Shown: positions 1 through 11,518 of the stretch, piece after piece
How positions within the stretch are numbered: the first letter of the stretch is position 1
How the letters are laid out: each line of letters opens with the position of its first letter
NCBI RefSeq assembly: GCF_003171515.1
Contig: NC_089392.1
Coordinates: forward strand, 2,728,001 to 2,792,000
Length of the DNA stretch: 64,000 nt
Reading direction: 5' to 3'
Source: Pyrenophora tritici-repentis
Lineage: Eukaryota > Ascomycota > Dothideomycetes > Pleosporales > Pleosporaceae
The notes under the pieces: generated by a model
The model's database searches: none
What the model was told of the DNA's origin: nothing
What the model saw: the letters and a program-made list of their open reading frames with translations, nothing else
Program-made: the position numbers and the translations under genes

Positions 1-570
1 GCCAGTGTAGTTTCTCCGCACGGATGCAGGGCTGCGTGTTCCGACTCGGGTGGCCGCAAGCAATGCCCCATTATCTCCGCCTGTGTAATTCTTCACCACC
101 GGCTTGGGTTTCGGGCGTGGCTTCGAGAAGGCGAGCGAAGCACCTCGCAGCGCGGCATCGCGGACGTTGTGCTGCGTATCGCCAGTCGACTGCGGAACCC
201 AGCCTTGATTACGTGCCGAGCTCATTTACGGTCCATTGGCTTTGGTGGCTTTGGCGGGCAAGAATGACGTATCTAAGGCACGATGAGGTCGATAAATCCG
301 ATAAGCTGACCCTATGGTGCAGGAAGTAGCAAACGATTAAACGGAAAGGAGCCCATGTTTCCAAGATTAGCACTGCTAAGCACTGGCATTGCGGCCGAGT
401 GAATTATCTCCACAGTCGCATGGATGAGTGATGATGCGCTAACCGGATTCGGAGGCCACTCATCACGTGAGCACGTGCAGCGCTAAACGCGACCTGCCAG
501 GCAACCACTGCCCGCACTTCAAATACATATTGTCAGCGCATCCAGTGTTTCCTCTTTCAATGCCCTCAAC
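1..570. other. Intergenic, upstream of DNA ligase 4
   Basis: No coding region is supported here. Short open frames exist but have low-complexity or shifted codon content and no recognisable domain. The last part presumably holds the promoter and 5' leader of the ligase gene. No TATA box or other specific element was convincing. Confidence 0.5.
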
Positions 571-3537
571 ATGGCAGAAGATACCCCAATGCCCGATGCG
601 GACGCGATTAAGGAGAATACTCTCATGTACGGCCATGATGACGACCTCGATGATAAATACCCGACCAGGCCAATAAACCTACACAAAACATTGCCGTTCC
701 ACACACTATTCACTGACCTCTTCAATCCGCTCATGGAGACGCAGAAGAAGAAGCAGTCAGTGGGGGCTCGTCGGCGAGTTGGTCCACACGGACACGCCAA
801 CATGTCACCCCATGAAGCCAAGCGGAACATCATTGAAAGGTTCATCGCAAATTGGCGGAAACAGGTCGGCAACGACTTCTACCCGGCAATGCGACTCATC
901 ATACCCGAGAAAGACCGTGATCGCCCCATGTACGGCCTGAAAGAGAAGGCAATTGCAAAGGTGTTGATCAAACTCACCAGAATCGGCAAGGACTCGGATG
1001 ATGCCAAACACATGCTCAATTGGAAACTGCCTGGACAACTCAACAAGGCCTCAGCTTCCACAGCAGGTGACTTTGCAGGGAGGTGCTATGAGATTCTGTC
1101 AACGCGACAACTCAAAACCGTGTACAGCGACATGACAATCGCGGAGGTCAACAATGCACTGGATAAGCTGTCGCAAGTTGGTGCCGAAGATGAGCAGGTC
1201 AAGATTTTCCAGAGATTCTATCGGAGGATGAATGCTGAAGAGATGACTTGGCTGATCCGCATGATTTTGCGTCAGATGAAGATTGGTGCGACGGAGAAGA
1301 CGTTTCTCGACATATGGCATCCAGATGCAGAAACACTCTTCAACATATCATCAAACCTCCGACGTGTGTGTTGGGAGCTCTTCGACACTAAGCTTCGATT
1401 AGAAGGCGAAGACACTGGTCTCAGTCTGATGCAGTGTTTTCAACCACAGTTGGCTCAGTTCCAAGACAAGGTTGGCTCTTTCGAAAAGCTTGTCACGAGA
1501 TTCAAGGGAGACGAGAATGATGATACCTTCTGGATTGAGGAGAAGCTCGACGGGGAGAGAATGCAGCTACATATGATGGAGGATCCAGATGCCCCAGGCG
1601 GGAAATCGTTCGGCTTCTGGTCACGCAAGGCAAAGGACTACGCATATTTATATGGTCGACATTTTGACGGCGACGAGGCTGGTGCACTGACACGCTTCAT
1701 CACCGATGCGTTCGGGGAGAATGTCAGGAACATCATCTTGGACGGCGAAATGATCACATGGGATATGGAGACTGACCATATTGTTGGCTTTGGCACACTC
1801 AAAACGGCAGCCTTGTCTGAAAAGGAGAACAAAACGAACAAAAATACTGGCCAACGGCCGCTGTTCCGAGTATTTGACTGCGTATATCTCAACGACAAAC
1901 TACTCACACAGTATACATTACGTGATCGCCGGCGTGCTCTCGAAAGTGCTGTCAAAGGTGTGCCTCGAAGATTGGAAGTTCATCCATACATTGAAGCACG
2001 CTCGCATACCGAGATTGAGCCAGCATTGCGCAAGGTCATCGCGGAATCCTCCGAAGGCCTTGTACTCAAGAACCCCCGTTCAATGTACTGCCTCAGCCAG
2101 CGCAACAACGACTGGATGAAGGTCAAGCCAGAATATATGTCAGAGTTTGGTGAATCGCTCGATTGTGTAGTTGTCGGCGGATACTTCGGATCTGGTCATC
2201 GCGGCGGTGTGCACTCATCCTTCCTATGCGCATTACTAACAGACAAGGACGCAAAGCCGGGTGATCCGAAATACGAGCATTGTTGGTCATTTTTTAAAGT
2301 CGGGGGCGGATTCAGTCGCGAGGACTATGCTGCCATACGAGGCCGAACAGAAGGAAAATGGCACAATTGGGATCGTCGACGACCACCTCTCTTCATCGAG
2401 CTGGGCGGCCATGAACAAAATCGTCAACACGAGCGGCCAGACCAATGGATTCGACCGAGCGAATCAGTGGTCCTAGAATGTAAAGCCGCCAGCGTAGAAA
2501 GCAGCGACAAGTTCCGCTCCACGCTAACCCTCCGCTTCCCACGTTTCAAGCTCCTCCGCGTAGACAAGCGCTGGGACCAAGCACTCTCAGTCCAAGAATT
2601 CCTCGATGTCAAATCCCGAGCAGAGAAAGAGAAGTCGGAGAAAGAGAAAGAGTTCAAAATTGAACAGTCCCGTCGCAAAAAAGCTCGCACAGCTAAGAAA
2701 CCGCTTACCGTAGTTAGCGACGATGCAATTAAAACCCCTTACGCAGGCCCAGCATCCAAAGTCTTCGAAGGCCTAGCCTTTTACATAATGACCGAGCAAG
2801 TCTACCCAACCAAGAAATCAAAAGCAGACCTGGAAGCACTCGTTAAAGCAAATGGGGGAAGACTTGTCCAGCGCGATTCCACGGCCAAAGACCTTGTCAT
2901 CGTTGCAGACAAGCGACTCATCAAAGTTGCTTCTCTTGAGAAGCGTGGCACGAATAATGTTGTCAAGCCAGCTTGGCTACAGGACTGCATAATGCAAAAC
3001 GAACGAGATGCTGGGGCACCTCCTTACCTCCTCCCTTTTGAACCTAACAGACACATGTACTACCTGCATGACGATGACCAAATGGACTACGAAGCCAATC
3101 TTGATGATAACGGGGACTCGTATGCACGCGATATCGCTGATATGGAGGAAATGCGGAGCTTGCTGGATGGGATGGAAACCCCGAAGACTACATTTAGTCG
3201 AGATGGGTTTTTAGAGCAACTTGAGGGGCATGGGGAGGACTTTTCGCAGTTCAAAACGTACATGTTTCGGAACGTCAAGGTGAAGTTCTCTGCGGAAGTG
3301 GGGTTGGAGCTGAGAGCAAAACTAGCAAAGAACTATGTGAGGTTTGGAGGCGGGCAGATTGTAGGTGATGGAGATGAAGAGGATGTAACGCATGTTGTTG
3401 TAGCAGATGGACAAACTTCGGCAGCAAAGGGGAAAGCGAAGGTCAGTGGCCTTGCCCGCGTAGTCGGATTGGGATGGATCGAAAAGTGCTGGGAAGAAGG
3501 GACTCGTGTCGACGAGGAGAGATTTCAATGGGGTTGA
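571..3537 (+). CDS. LIG4: DNA ligase 4 (ATP-dependent, NHEJ)
   Basis: Seals double-strand breaks in nuclear non-homologous end joining, in a complex with XRCC4/Lif1. The single exon encodes 988 residues, close to the usual length of fungal ligase IV. An N-terminal DNA-binding domain (about 50-260) precedes the nucleotidyltransferase core. Motif I is KLDGER with the adenylated lysine at K325; EGLVLK (from E495) and WMKVK (515-519) are the later active-site motifs. An OB-fold follows, then a Lys/Glu-rich linker and two C-terminal BRCT domains (about 728-815 and 890-985). The arrangement of two BRCT domains after the catalytic core separates ligase IV from ligases I and III. The start ATG lies 13 codons before an acidic stretch and no longer upstream frame exists. 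No intron is needed. Codon usage and frame are clean, so the gene looks functional. Confidence 0.97.
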   Translation: MAEDTPMPDADAIKENTLMYGHDDDLDDKYPTRPINLHKTLPFHTLFTDLFNPLMETQKKKQSVGARRRVGPHGHANMSPHEAKRNIIERFIANWRKQVGNDFYPAMRLIIPEKDRDRPMYGLKEKAIAKVLIKLTRIGKDSDDAKHMLNWKLPGQLNKASASTAGDFAGRCYEILSTRQLKTVYSDMTIAEVNNALDKLSQVGAEDEQVKIFQRFYRRMNAEEMTWLIRMILRQMKIGATEKTFLDIWHPDAETLFNISSNLRRVCWELFDTKLRLEGEDTGLSLMQCFQPQLAQFQDKVGSFEKLVTRFKGDENDDTFWIEEKLDGERMQLHMMEDPDAPGGKSFGFWSRKAKDYAYLYGRHFDGDEAGALTRFITDAFGENVRNIILDGEMITWDMETDHIVGFGTLKTAALSEKENKTNKNTGQRPLFRVFDCVYLNDKLLTQYTLRDRRRALESAVKGVPRRLEVHPYIEARSHTEIEPALRKVIAESSEGLVLKNPRSMYCLSQRNNDWMKVKPEYMSEFGESLDCVVVGGYFGSGHRGGVHSSFLCALLTDKDAKPGDPKYEHCWSFFKVGGGFSREDYAAIRGRTEGKWHNWDRRRPPLFIELGGHEQNRQHERPDQWIRPSESVVLECKAASVESSDKFRSTLTLRFPRFKLLRVDKRWDQALSVQEFLDVKSRAEKEKSEKEKEFKIEQSRRKKARTAKKPLTVVSDDAIKTPYAGPASKVFEGLAFYIMTEQVYPTKKSKADLEALVKANGGRLVQRDSTAKDLVIVADKRLIKVASLEKRGTNNVVKPAWLQDCIMQNERDAGAPPYLLPFEPNRHMYYLHDDDQMDYEANLDDNGDSYARDIADMEEMRSLLDGMETPKTTFSRDGFLEQLEGHGEDFSQFKTYMFRNVKVKFSAEVGLELRAKLAKNYVRFGGGQIVGDGDEEDVTHVVVADGQTSAAKGKAKVSGLARVVGLGWIEKCWEEGTRVDEERFQWG

Positions 3538-4336
3538 AACATCTTCTCCATGACACGGAACTTGGCACGCGATAACGCGTCGGTTGATGTATAAAAGTTG
3601 ACGATAATCATGAGAGCGATAACGAATACAATGTTGACTTTACGACCCATGCCCCAAAATCATACCTCACTTATCATCTTTCGCCTCAAGTTTGCGAGCG
3701 CAATGCCAGCACAATCAGGATAAACATAGCATGTTACACAAACATTGTGTTCTCTAATGCCCTGTCACTCCCCGTACCTTTCAGCCAAGACGCCAAACAA
3801 CCCTGGCGCCCGCCTGCCCAGCCCCACTGAAACCCTTGGAACCCCCACAAACACCGTCTAACCCTACCTCAAGTTCCGCGCTCACATCTCTGCACCCACT
3901 TATCCAGAAACAATCCCTGCCTTCCGCCACAATCAACACAATTTCCCCTCGTTTCTAAATGCGCTTACTTTCCTGCCGTTACTAGTTACCTCGGAAGCGG
4001 GGTGACTAGCCCCAATGGAGATTAAAACCGCCTCTTTGTGGCATATACACCGAGAGGTGATATAGGGTGGACGAATGTGATTCGTTGGGAGGAAGATGTG
4101 GTGGTGAGGGTTGGGGTGCGCGTGCCAATACTATCGCTTGCTATACTGCTACATCGCCGAGTGCGCCGCGTCGGGTATGGAAACAGTCATTGGGAGGGTA
4201 GGTTGTTATCCTTTGGATATCGATACATGTGAGGTTCAGGTACCTGGGATTTCCAGTCTTTTCTTCCTTTCATCTCGCAGCTTCAGTACGTTGTCATCAT
4301 TACAACCTTTACTATACGACATCTACAGACCCACCA
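3538..4336. other. Intergenic
   Basis: No gene recognised. The interval holds the ligase 3' region and, near 4290-4336, pyrimidine-rich sequence typical of a fungal 5' leader before the next ATG. Confidence 0.5.
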
Positions 4337-4933
4337 ATGCCACCCTTACCCCACCCCCTCGCAACCCTCCTTTCAATTCTTCTTTCTCTCACCCTCCTAC
4401 TCTCATTCTACATCTACCAATCCCCCACTTCCCTCACCTTCACCACACCGCACCTTCAAACCACAAACGGCATCCCGGGCCTCACTTTCTCCCTCAGCCA
4501 AATATCCACCTCCCCACCAGCCCTCCTCGTCACCCTGCAAAATAACCACCCAGAAACCACCTATACGCTCCTCAAATGGGCCACACCCCTCGATGCCTCG
4601 GCGCTAGACACAGGCGTCTTCAGTATAACAACGGCAGACGGGAAGGCTGTAGAACAAGTTGTTCGAAGAATCACGCGTAAGATGCCGCCGCCGCCGAACC
4701 AAATTGTGGAGCTTGCGCCAGGCAGGAACGTGAGCAGGGAAGTTTTGTTTGATAAGAGCGCGGCGGTGGTAACGGGCATGGGAAAGTATAGGGTTGAAGC
4801 TAAAGGGGTATGGAAAGGGGGGTGGGCGAGAAATAGGGCGGAGATTACGACGAAGGATTTGTGGGCGTTTGGTGAGAGTGAGTTCGCGGGCTCGAGATTT
4901 GTGATAGATGGTGTTGAGATGATTGTGGAATGA
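4337..4933 (+). CDS. Small membrane-anchored or secreted protein, deuterolysin-propeptide-like
   Basis: A 198-residue protein, taking the ATG at 4337 because it puts a hydrophobic signal or anchor (residues about 7-23, Leu-rich) at the N-terminus; the frame also opens at 4229 but the extra 36 residues look like leader sequence. After the anchor comes one beta-rich domain. It carries leucine/tryptophan plus 'TPLD', 'GVFSI..ADGKAVE', 'RR..RKMPPPPNQIVELAPG' and 'GKYRVEAKGVWKG'. This order resembles the propeptide of fungal M35 deuterolysins. There is no HExxH zinc site and no room for a protease domain, so it is not a peptidase itself. Function is unknown; family resemblance is from memory of the motif pattern, not a search. 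It is tandem with the ligase and convergent with the amine oxidase gene. Confidence 0.6.
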   Translation: MPPLPHPLATLLSILLSLTLLLSFYIYQSPTSLTFTTPHLQTTNGIPGLTFSLSQISTSPPALLVTLQNNHPETTYTLLKWATPLDASALDTGVFSITTADGKAVEQVVRRITRKMPPPPNQIVELAPGRNVSREVLFDKSAAVVTGMGKYRVEAKGVWKGGWARNRAEITTKDLWAFGESEFAGSRFVIDGVEMIVE

Positions 4934-5498
4934 GGTGGGAACTGGTGTTGGAGTAATTGATCGAACGAACAACCAAACGACCACCACAACAAGCAACCAA
5001 GCAGCCAGCCAAGCGATAGAATCCTATGTTGGCCGCTTTCTCAAACCTTACAGAAGGCGGAGTACCCATCTCACACGCTTCGAGGAGAGATATGAAGCGT
5101 ACCAGCCTACTCAAATCTGCTATCGGAACCCGATCCATCCTTGGCGTACCAAACTGAAGAACCATCGATTACATGATTTAACGAGAGCTCTACCGAGCCT
5201 TTTCCCTCTTACCTATCGGAACCCGAAAACAGCGGCCAGTGCATACCCGAGCTATACCGAGCGCTATATTGCCCGCCGACAGCTTGCGGTATATCAGGGC
5301 AACCAAAGGTCTACGCTGTTGCGAAAGCACTGTCGCGGGGAGTAAAGTAGCGTAGATCCAAGTGGAATAGTAAAAGGGCAAGGACAAGGGACGCGAGAGG
5401 ACTTTGACAGATATCTATTTAAGAAGTACAGAAAACATTCACTCAACTGAGACAACAATAACATCTATACCCCCAACCTATCTCTCCCATCTATATCT
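4934..5498. other. Intergenic between convergent genes
   Basis: The 3' regions of two convergent genes. No gene, RNA or repeat was recognised. An A/T-rich stretch near 5410-5470 may hold the polyadenylation region of the minus-strand gene. Confidence 0.4.
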
Positions 5499-7329
5499 CT
5501 AAACGCCACTCATCGTCCCTTCCCCCTCCATACCCCCTAGCCCATACGCCATGCCCACCTTCTTCCCCACCCCCTCCCCACTCCACCAAGCCCCCGTCAC
5601 AGTCCCAAGTGCCACAAACGGCGCACACGCCTCCCCCGCCATCCACACTCCCCTCTCAGGCACCCCTTTCCTCAGCACTTCAACATCCCCATCCCCCTCC
5701 TGCAATCCAGTCTGGAAATTGCAATAACTGCCCCAACCCGCCATCTCGTCGTTCGCCCACGCTGTCGCCAGCACAGCGCTAGGAACACAATCTGCGCTGG
5801 AAGCAGAGTAGTTGGGTAAGAGTGAGTAGTAGGGGTGGAAGAAGGCTGTTAGCAGGGAGTTGTGTTGAGTGGTGGGCATGGTGGATAGGAGGTAGGCGAG
5901 ATGTTGGCTTGTGGGACCGTGGGTGTAGAAGAGCAGGGTTGGGTGAGCGGTGTTGTCGGGGAGGGCGGCGAGGTTGACGGCTTCTTGGTTCCAGGCTTCT
6001 TGGTTGGTTTGGGTGGCATACGTGGGGTGCAGCCAGTGTGTGAAGCCTGGGTAGTGGGTAGTTGTTGAGGCGGAAGCGAGTTGATGGAGGGGTGCTGTTG
6101 TTGCTGTGATGTTTGGGGCTGGTTGGGAGGAGGGGGATATGGTTGTTGTTGAGGAGGACAAGGTTGATACGTTCCAAAAAGCGGTTGGGAAGGTGATGTA
6201 CACTTTATCCAAATGACCGTATCCTAGATTTTGAATAGCTTGTTGCAGGCGTGGCGGTAATGCTGGTTCGAAAGCGGAGGTACTTCTTTTGAGCCAGCCT
6301 AGTGGTGCTGTCATGACTACTTCGTCGAATGTCATACTTCCCTTACCGTCGATCTCAACTGTTACACTGATGTTTCCACTTTCCTCGCGCGAGGTTATCT
6401 TGTTTACTTTGTGCTCGAATCGTATCTCTGCTCCTTTGAGAGCTGGCTCGGCGATCTTTCGGAGAATCTTTTCGTAGGTGGATGCGACAAAGAGGTTTTC
6501 GCCGTCGATGCATTCTTCAAGCCAGAAAAACTTTAGACTTTGCGTTTGGATTGGCGAGCCGACGAAGGCGCCCCACATCTCGGCCATCTGGAGGATGGTT
6601 TGTTGCTTTTGTTTTGCTTCGTCGTTCTGGTCTGGGAACATCTTTTCGACTTGCTCTTCGAAATAGTTGTACAAGCTCTTCTCTGCGGGTATGTTGGCGG
6701 AGTCCTCGTTCGAATGCTTCATTGCTTGCTCGATGATTGACCAGACATGTTCTGTATTCTTTTCTGCGTCTTCATCAGGCATGTGGTTTCCTAGGTTGTC
6801 GAAGACGGATTGCCGTCCATCCCAATTCATGGTAATCGTTTTCGTTTCCTTGGCGAGGTCTAATATAGGGTTGTCATCGGTGCCATGTATCCAATTTGGG
6901 CCTCTGTATGCTTTATCAGCTCATTTGACATGTTGCAGGTCCAATGAAGGTGGACTCACAAATCGACTAGGTGGCCTAACGCGTTACTTTGACATAACTA
7001 CTCCTCATTAGCATTCGTGCAAGAGTTGGGTTATTTTTCTTGGTACCCACCCTCCCGCCAACCCTATTCCTCCCCTCAAGTATCGTAACCTTGATACCCT
7101 GCTTCAACAACACATCCGCACATCTCAACCCGGCGACACCAGCGCCGATCACACAAACATGCGGGATCTTGCCCGCCGCTCTTCGTAGCATATTTGCTTC
7201 ATCCATATAGCCTTGGCGATGCGGGGAGCCGGATAGATCCCTCGATAGACGAGTATCCCGTTCTGGTGTAATCCTATTGCTAGAACTGTCAGCTCTTCGA
7301 GCCGTATTCTCGTTGCCGATATTTCCCAT
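5499..7329 (-). CDS. Flavin-containing amine oxidase (polyamine oxidase-like)
   Basis: FAD-dependent oxidation of an amine or polyamine. Exons on the minus strand are 7329-7051, 6997-6960 and 6903-5499 (1722 nt, 573 residues). Intron 1 (53 nt) has GTGGGT and a GCTAAT branch; intron 2 (56 nt) has GTGAGT and CTGAT. Splicing is supported because the 38-nt middle exon restores the family segment ending in [15 protein letters not shown]. The N-terminus has the Rossmann dinucleotide fold VIGAGVAGL, followed by [10 protein letters not shown]. The C-terminus has the second FAD-contacting block, with [10 protein letters not shown] and [12 protein letters not shown] Ser/Thr-rich insertion interrupts the substrate domain. 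Length slightly exceeds typical fungal polyamine oxidases (about 500-530). The substrate cannot be assigned from sequence; no obvious peroxisomal SKL tail is present. Confidence 0.9.
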
Positions 7330-8053
7330 GTTCGTGCTGTGTGTACGTGTGTATGCCCTAAATAGTTGACTTGGGGAAAGGTAGTAGCAGGAAGAAGGTG
7401 GATTCAGAATATGGGAACGTTAGGCGATGACAGAGGACCAATATAGTCAGGCTTATTCCATACGAAGCAAGATAATACGGTCTCTTCCTGGCTAGAACAC
7501 ATCAGGCATCACGCGCTAGACGTGACCCATGGTTCGTGGTGCTAGCGGGATCTAAGGTTGAGGGAAGGAAACCAACCGGCATAAAAAGGTACGAAGGAAT
7601 GAACGTAATCTATTTGGATGGCGCAGCAAGCAAGGAGGCTCAGCAAACCAGCGCGTGAATAGCCGTCGACGTATCTAAAGAATGCTTTTGATGGACGATC
7701 AAGTGGGGGAGTGTAGTCGCGTGACGAGTGACTCACGTTAATCCACACAGGATCGAAGAAATGCAAACGTGATGCGGTTGGGCGGTAAGTGAGGCGTGTG
7801 ATAAGAGCAAGTCTTGTAGGCTGACATGTTCGCAGGTCAGATTACCGAAGATACGCTAAGTTTAGGGTCTGCCACGAGCAAGGATCATGACGCTCATTGG
7901 ATGCATCACTTTTGCGGATTTGAACTAAACTCATTAGATTATCATCTGCAGAGACTATATTACGAGCGTCGTTCTCGCATGTCCTGTTATTCCCGTGGTA
8001 TCATATCTCGTCTGTCATCAATCATCGTTCCCTGCGCGACACAAAGCAAGCGC
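7330..8053. other. Intergenic
   Basis: Contains the promoter side of the amine oxidase gene and the 3' side of the next minus-strand gene. No gene or repeat was recognised. Confidence 0.45.
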
Positions 8054-9299
8054 TTATTTGTCCTTGCCAATGTGAAGCTTGTTCTTCATCTTCTCCTTGA
8101 GGTGTGACATCTTGCTGCCCTTCTCTTCGTTGCTAGGGGAGGATGCCAAGTCGTTGGACTCGGACTTGCGACCAACTGCCGGCTCAGTCAAACCTGCAAC
8201 ACCATCAGCACTGCCCAGAATGTGTCCGGCTTCGTTTGTAAACGTACCCTTGGACTCTCCAGGAGAGGCAGCGTTCTGCTTAGCAGCAGCAGCCTCGTAG
8301 TTACTCTTGTCAGAGGGCACACCAGTTGATGTCCACTCCGGGGTATCCCGGTTGTCAGATTCCTTCTCTGCCTCTGTCTTGGTGTCTACGATGACACCAG
8401 CTCCGGAAGTCTTGGGCTCCGAGCCAGAGTATATGCCTGAAGAAGCTGTCACTGAGTCGGGCGCGGAGGTCTTGATAGCGGGGTCGAGGCTGGTAGTCGT
8501 GGCAGCTGAATCAGGAACCGCAGGAGTGACATCGGTAGGAGCAACAGGGCCAGCTCCTGGAGCGCCTGAACGAGTGATGTCATCAAGCGGAGTGTCCTTC
8601 CAGAGCTTATCAGTCACTCCAGCCTTATCTGTGATGGCCGTGGTCGTGGGCGCAGACGGAGTGGCAGCGGTGTTGGAAGTAGCAGCGTCGGGGTTGAGGG
8701 GTACGATGGGCATGCCTGCGTAGGATGGGTCCTGGCTGTTCGAGTAGATTTTTGGGTCTCCTGTCGACTGGATCTCGGTCTCGGTCGGTCCCTTTGTGAC
8801 AGGGTCGAGCTTCAGGAACTCATCTGAGCTGGATGTCTTCTCGGTCGCCTGCTCGGTCGCCTTGGCTTTGGGTTGTGTTAGTATACTAAAACAGTCATGA
8901 GACATCTGGAGATAATGGGACACTCACCATCGTTGCCCTGGTCGAACGGCTCTGTTACGGTACCCTTGCCAAGTTCCCCAGACAGAGGCTCCTTGCCCAG
9001 CGGTTCATTACTGGTGTAGTCAAGAAAGGTGCCCTTGTCGGCAGTTGCTAGAGGAGTCGCTGCGAAGTGGAGTCAGTCTGTGATACGCAACGGATGGAAT
9101 TGTCAAGCTCACCAGCATTGCCTTGGTCGAATGGCTGAGTCGCAGTACCCAAGCCCTGCTCGCCCGAAATAGGCTCCTTGCCGGCAGTCTCGTTGTTCTT
9201 GGTCTGGTCGACAGTCTCGTCGGCCTTAGTCTGGTCGCCGTAGATGAGCTTCGAGGCAGTCGAGGCAGCGTTGCTCGCAAGGTTGGTGATTGTCTCCAT
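8054..9299 (-). CDS. Low-complexity protein with duplicated N-terminal motif
   Basis: A 376-residue protein from three minus-strand exons: 9299-9113, 9059-8928 and 8865-8054 (1131 nt). Intron 1 (53 nt, GTGAGC..GCAG) and intron 2 (62 nt, GTGAGT, perfect TACTAAC branch) are both phase 1. The N-terminal part holds two copies of one motif, KEP(I/L)SGE(Q/L)GxGT(A/V)T(Q/E)PFDQGN; the first copy ends at the first intron and the second ends at the second intron, so exon boundaries track the repeat. The rest is Thr/Ala/Ser/Pro-rich and probably disordered. The C-terminus is basic (KMSHLKEKMKNKLHIG), a short block I recall at the end of several fungal hypothetical proteins. No signal peptide or membrane segment is seen. 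The function is not known. Confidence 0.8.
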
Positions 9300-9986
9300 G
9301 TTAGTGGCAGTCTTTTGCTAGTCAATTGCGATGACAAGGAGGTGTAAAGTGGGGAGAAGTAGAGTCTGGGGTGTATGTGTCGATTCAAAGTGGTTGCAAT
9401 CTATGTTATGAAGGCATGCGGGCAGTGACGTAGCTATGTGCCTGCGTTTGTCCCTGTTCTCAGACCAAGCCACAGCCCGTGTTTGCGGGACGCGAACACC
9501 AACGGATTAGGCTACAATGAAAGCCGAAGCGGGGCACGGTTCGCCTGTACCTTGATTCAATGCCAGTGAGATTGAGGCGGTCGTCGATGAAGGGGGTGCA
9601 TGGCGGCACAGCGCGACGGGCTCCAGGGCGGCAACGGGCAGCGCACTCTACTTTCACGTGTTACTCTTAATCAATCAACAAAAAGGGTTCTAGGGGTCGC
9701 TGTTCGCCATCGCGAGTAGCGCTGTGTGGACGTTCGGAACCTGCGTCTCTGCCGTCTAGCTGATGCATTGAGAGGATGCGGCTGGGCTTACGTCACACTG
9801 CAAACATATCAAACATCAGCCCCAAATTCGAATACGCGTTCTGTTTTAGGTTTTACCCGGCGGCTTCACGCGCATCTGTTGTTTTGATGAGGCAACTCGT
9901 CAACACATGTTCAGGATGGCTCAGCTACATGTATTGTTCGCTCAAGATATCGATGAGCGCGATAATGCGCGATTCAAGACGTGCTA
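9300..9986. other. Intergenic
   Basis: No gene recognised. It separates two minus-strand genes and should hold the promoter of the repeat protein gene. Confidence 0.4.
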
Positions 9987-10898
9987 CTATGCATCGCTAT
10001 CGTCCGGCTGATTCTCTGCTACCATTAGATTCCACCCTTCCATCCTGTCTAGCCATTCAACTTCCTCAAAGTACCCCGCGCGCGCCGCTTCCCAGCCCCC
10101 GTCCGGCTCTTCGAAGTTGCTGAGAGCGAAGACTTGGCTGACACTAGCAGGCCATTCGCCTTGATGGTCGCGCAAAATCTCTTCTATATTCCACACCTCG
10201 CCCATGTCCGCCCCGAATCTTGCGGGAACATCGCCGCGTATCATGGACTTCATTAGGTCGACGAAGTCTTCTGCTATACCATCCCTCCAACACTGCAACT
10301 CTTCTCCTTCTCGGCGAGCCAGCTCCTCCGCACCGTCATGCCAAATAGCGACTCTTATCATGGCGTCGCAAAGTTGCTGGCTGGCTTCTTTGCTAGGGCC
10401 GTGTAGAACCAAGGAGAAGGAGTCGGGCAGCATGCCCATGGCACGGAGATACTTTGTTTCACAGATCCATTCAGCAACGTTCTGCACAATGTATCGGACG
10501 TCGGCATTGAATCAGTCACTCCTTGGGATAAAGACCGTTCTCCAGACGTCGACCCGTCGCTCTACTCGAAGTTGCGGGTTCTCAACGCAGAATGGTACGA
10601 GACCTCCTGCATGAGTTTGCGGAAGGCATACGCTTGTGTGGTCCAAACGTACCAGAAGCATTAGGGAAGACGAAATCAATTCCAGCGTGTGGAAAGAAGC
10701 CCAAAAGAGAGTCAAAATCAGACCGGGACGAGCTATCAGCGACATCGAACGAGTGACTATTAGATAGATGTTAGCATGCGCTACACGAGCGGATTGCCAA
10801 AGTGTGTTGACGTACAACTGCTTGGGGTATGCCTGGAGATCGTCCAGGACAAGGGTACGCAATGGGGATGGGGATGGGGTCGTCGTGTTGTGAACTGA
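9987..10898 (-). pseudogene. Hypothetical protein gene with an in-frame TGA
   Basis: Three exons fit one reading frame: 10898-10816, 10756-10653 and 10606-9987 (807 nt). The introns have good signals (GTACGT donors, CTAAC/CTAAT-like branches). The product reads through RTLVLDDLQAYP, then DSSSRSDFDSLLGFFPHAG, then an acidic C-terminal part, with the same frame continuing on both sides of a single TGA at 10512-10514. No 38-nt intron over the TGA keeps the frame, so it is best read as a nonsense change or a base error. A candidate upstream exon lies at 10953-11107 (GTATGT donor with CTAAC branch on one side, GTAAGT intron on the other) and another around 11160-11345, but no upstream reading gives a convincing N-terminus. 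I do not recognise the family; no domain can be named. Confidence 0.55.
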
Positions 10899-11107
10899 CT
10901 GCACATGGCGTTAGGTTTTGTTTTTATGAATTGATGAGCAGTGGAGACATACCTGATTCAGACAAGCCGAAGGGGACCACCGCGTCGTTTCTGTCGCAGC
11001 AGCGCAAGAACGTCGAAGCACTGCATAGGAAGCTGGGCCGGCAGAAGGTACCGGGAAAGGGACTGGCAAAACATAAGGTGGAATTCTTGGAGGAGCTGGA
11101 GGGTTGC

Positions 11108-11518
11108 CTGTGGTGTGTGAGAAAGGGAAGCTATGATCGTGATCGAGTGAGGTAACTTACGCGACAGTGAAGCATATGCTGCACATGGGCGAGAAGACGA
11201 AGCCGACCTCTTGAGAACTGTTAGACCATCCAAACCAATGCAAATGTGTAGAAGGGACGAGGAGCTGAGAAAGGATTCTAGCGTACCGTGAGGCATTCGG
11301 CAGTGCCGCAATCGGTCGTGTCGCAATCGGTGAGTCGTTCGGCAATGTTGTGAGGCAATGGGCTGACCTAGAATTGTGTTAGAGCCGGTTGTATCGTCCG
11401 AGTAAGGTCGTCCTTACGGGTATCAGGTATCGCCGGGGGTCATGAGCCGCGGGGGGTATCGTGGGTTCGAGGTGTCTTCTGTAGTGCGCATCGTTGCAAT
11501 CCTGCGAAGTTAGTAAGC
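11108..11518. other. Possible 5' exons of the hypothetical gene and LINE A junction
   Basis: A GTAAGT...CAG intron-like segment on the minus strand (about 11108-11160) suggests residual gene structure, but the frame is not coherent. The junction with the 3' end of LINE A lies somewhere around 11350-11520 and no clear TSD was found. Confidence 0.3.

Noticed and set aside
10953..11107. Possible MYND-type zinc finger exon upstream of the hypothetical gene
   Set aside because: Cys codons are present in one frame, but the spacing does not match a MYND finger and that frame does not splice to the next exon.
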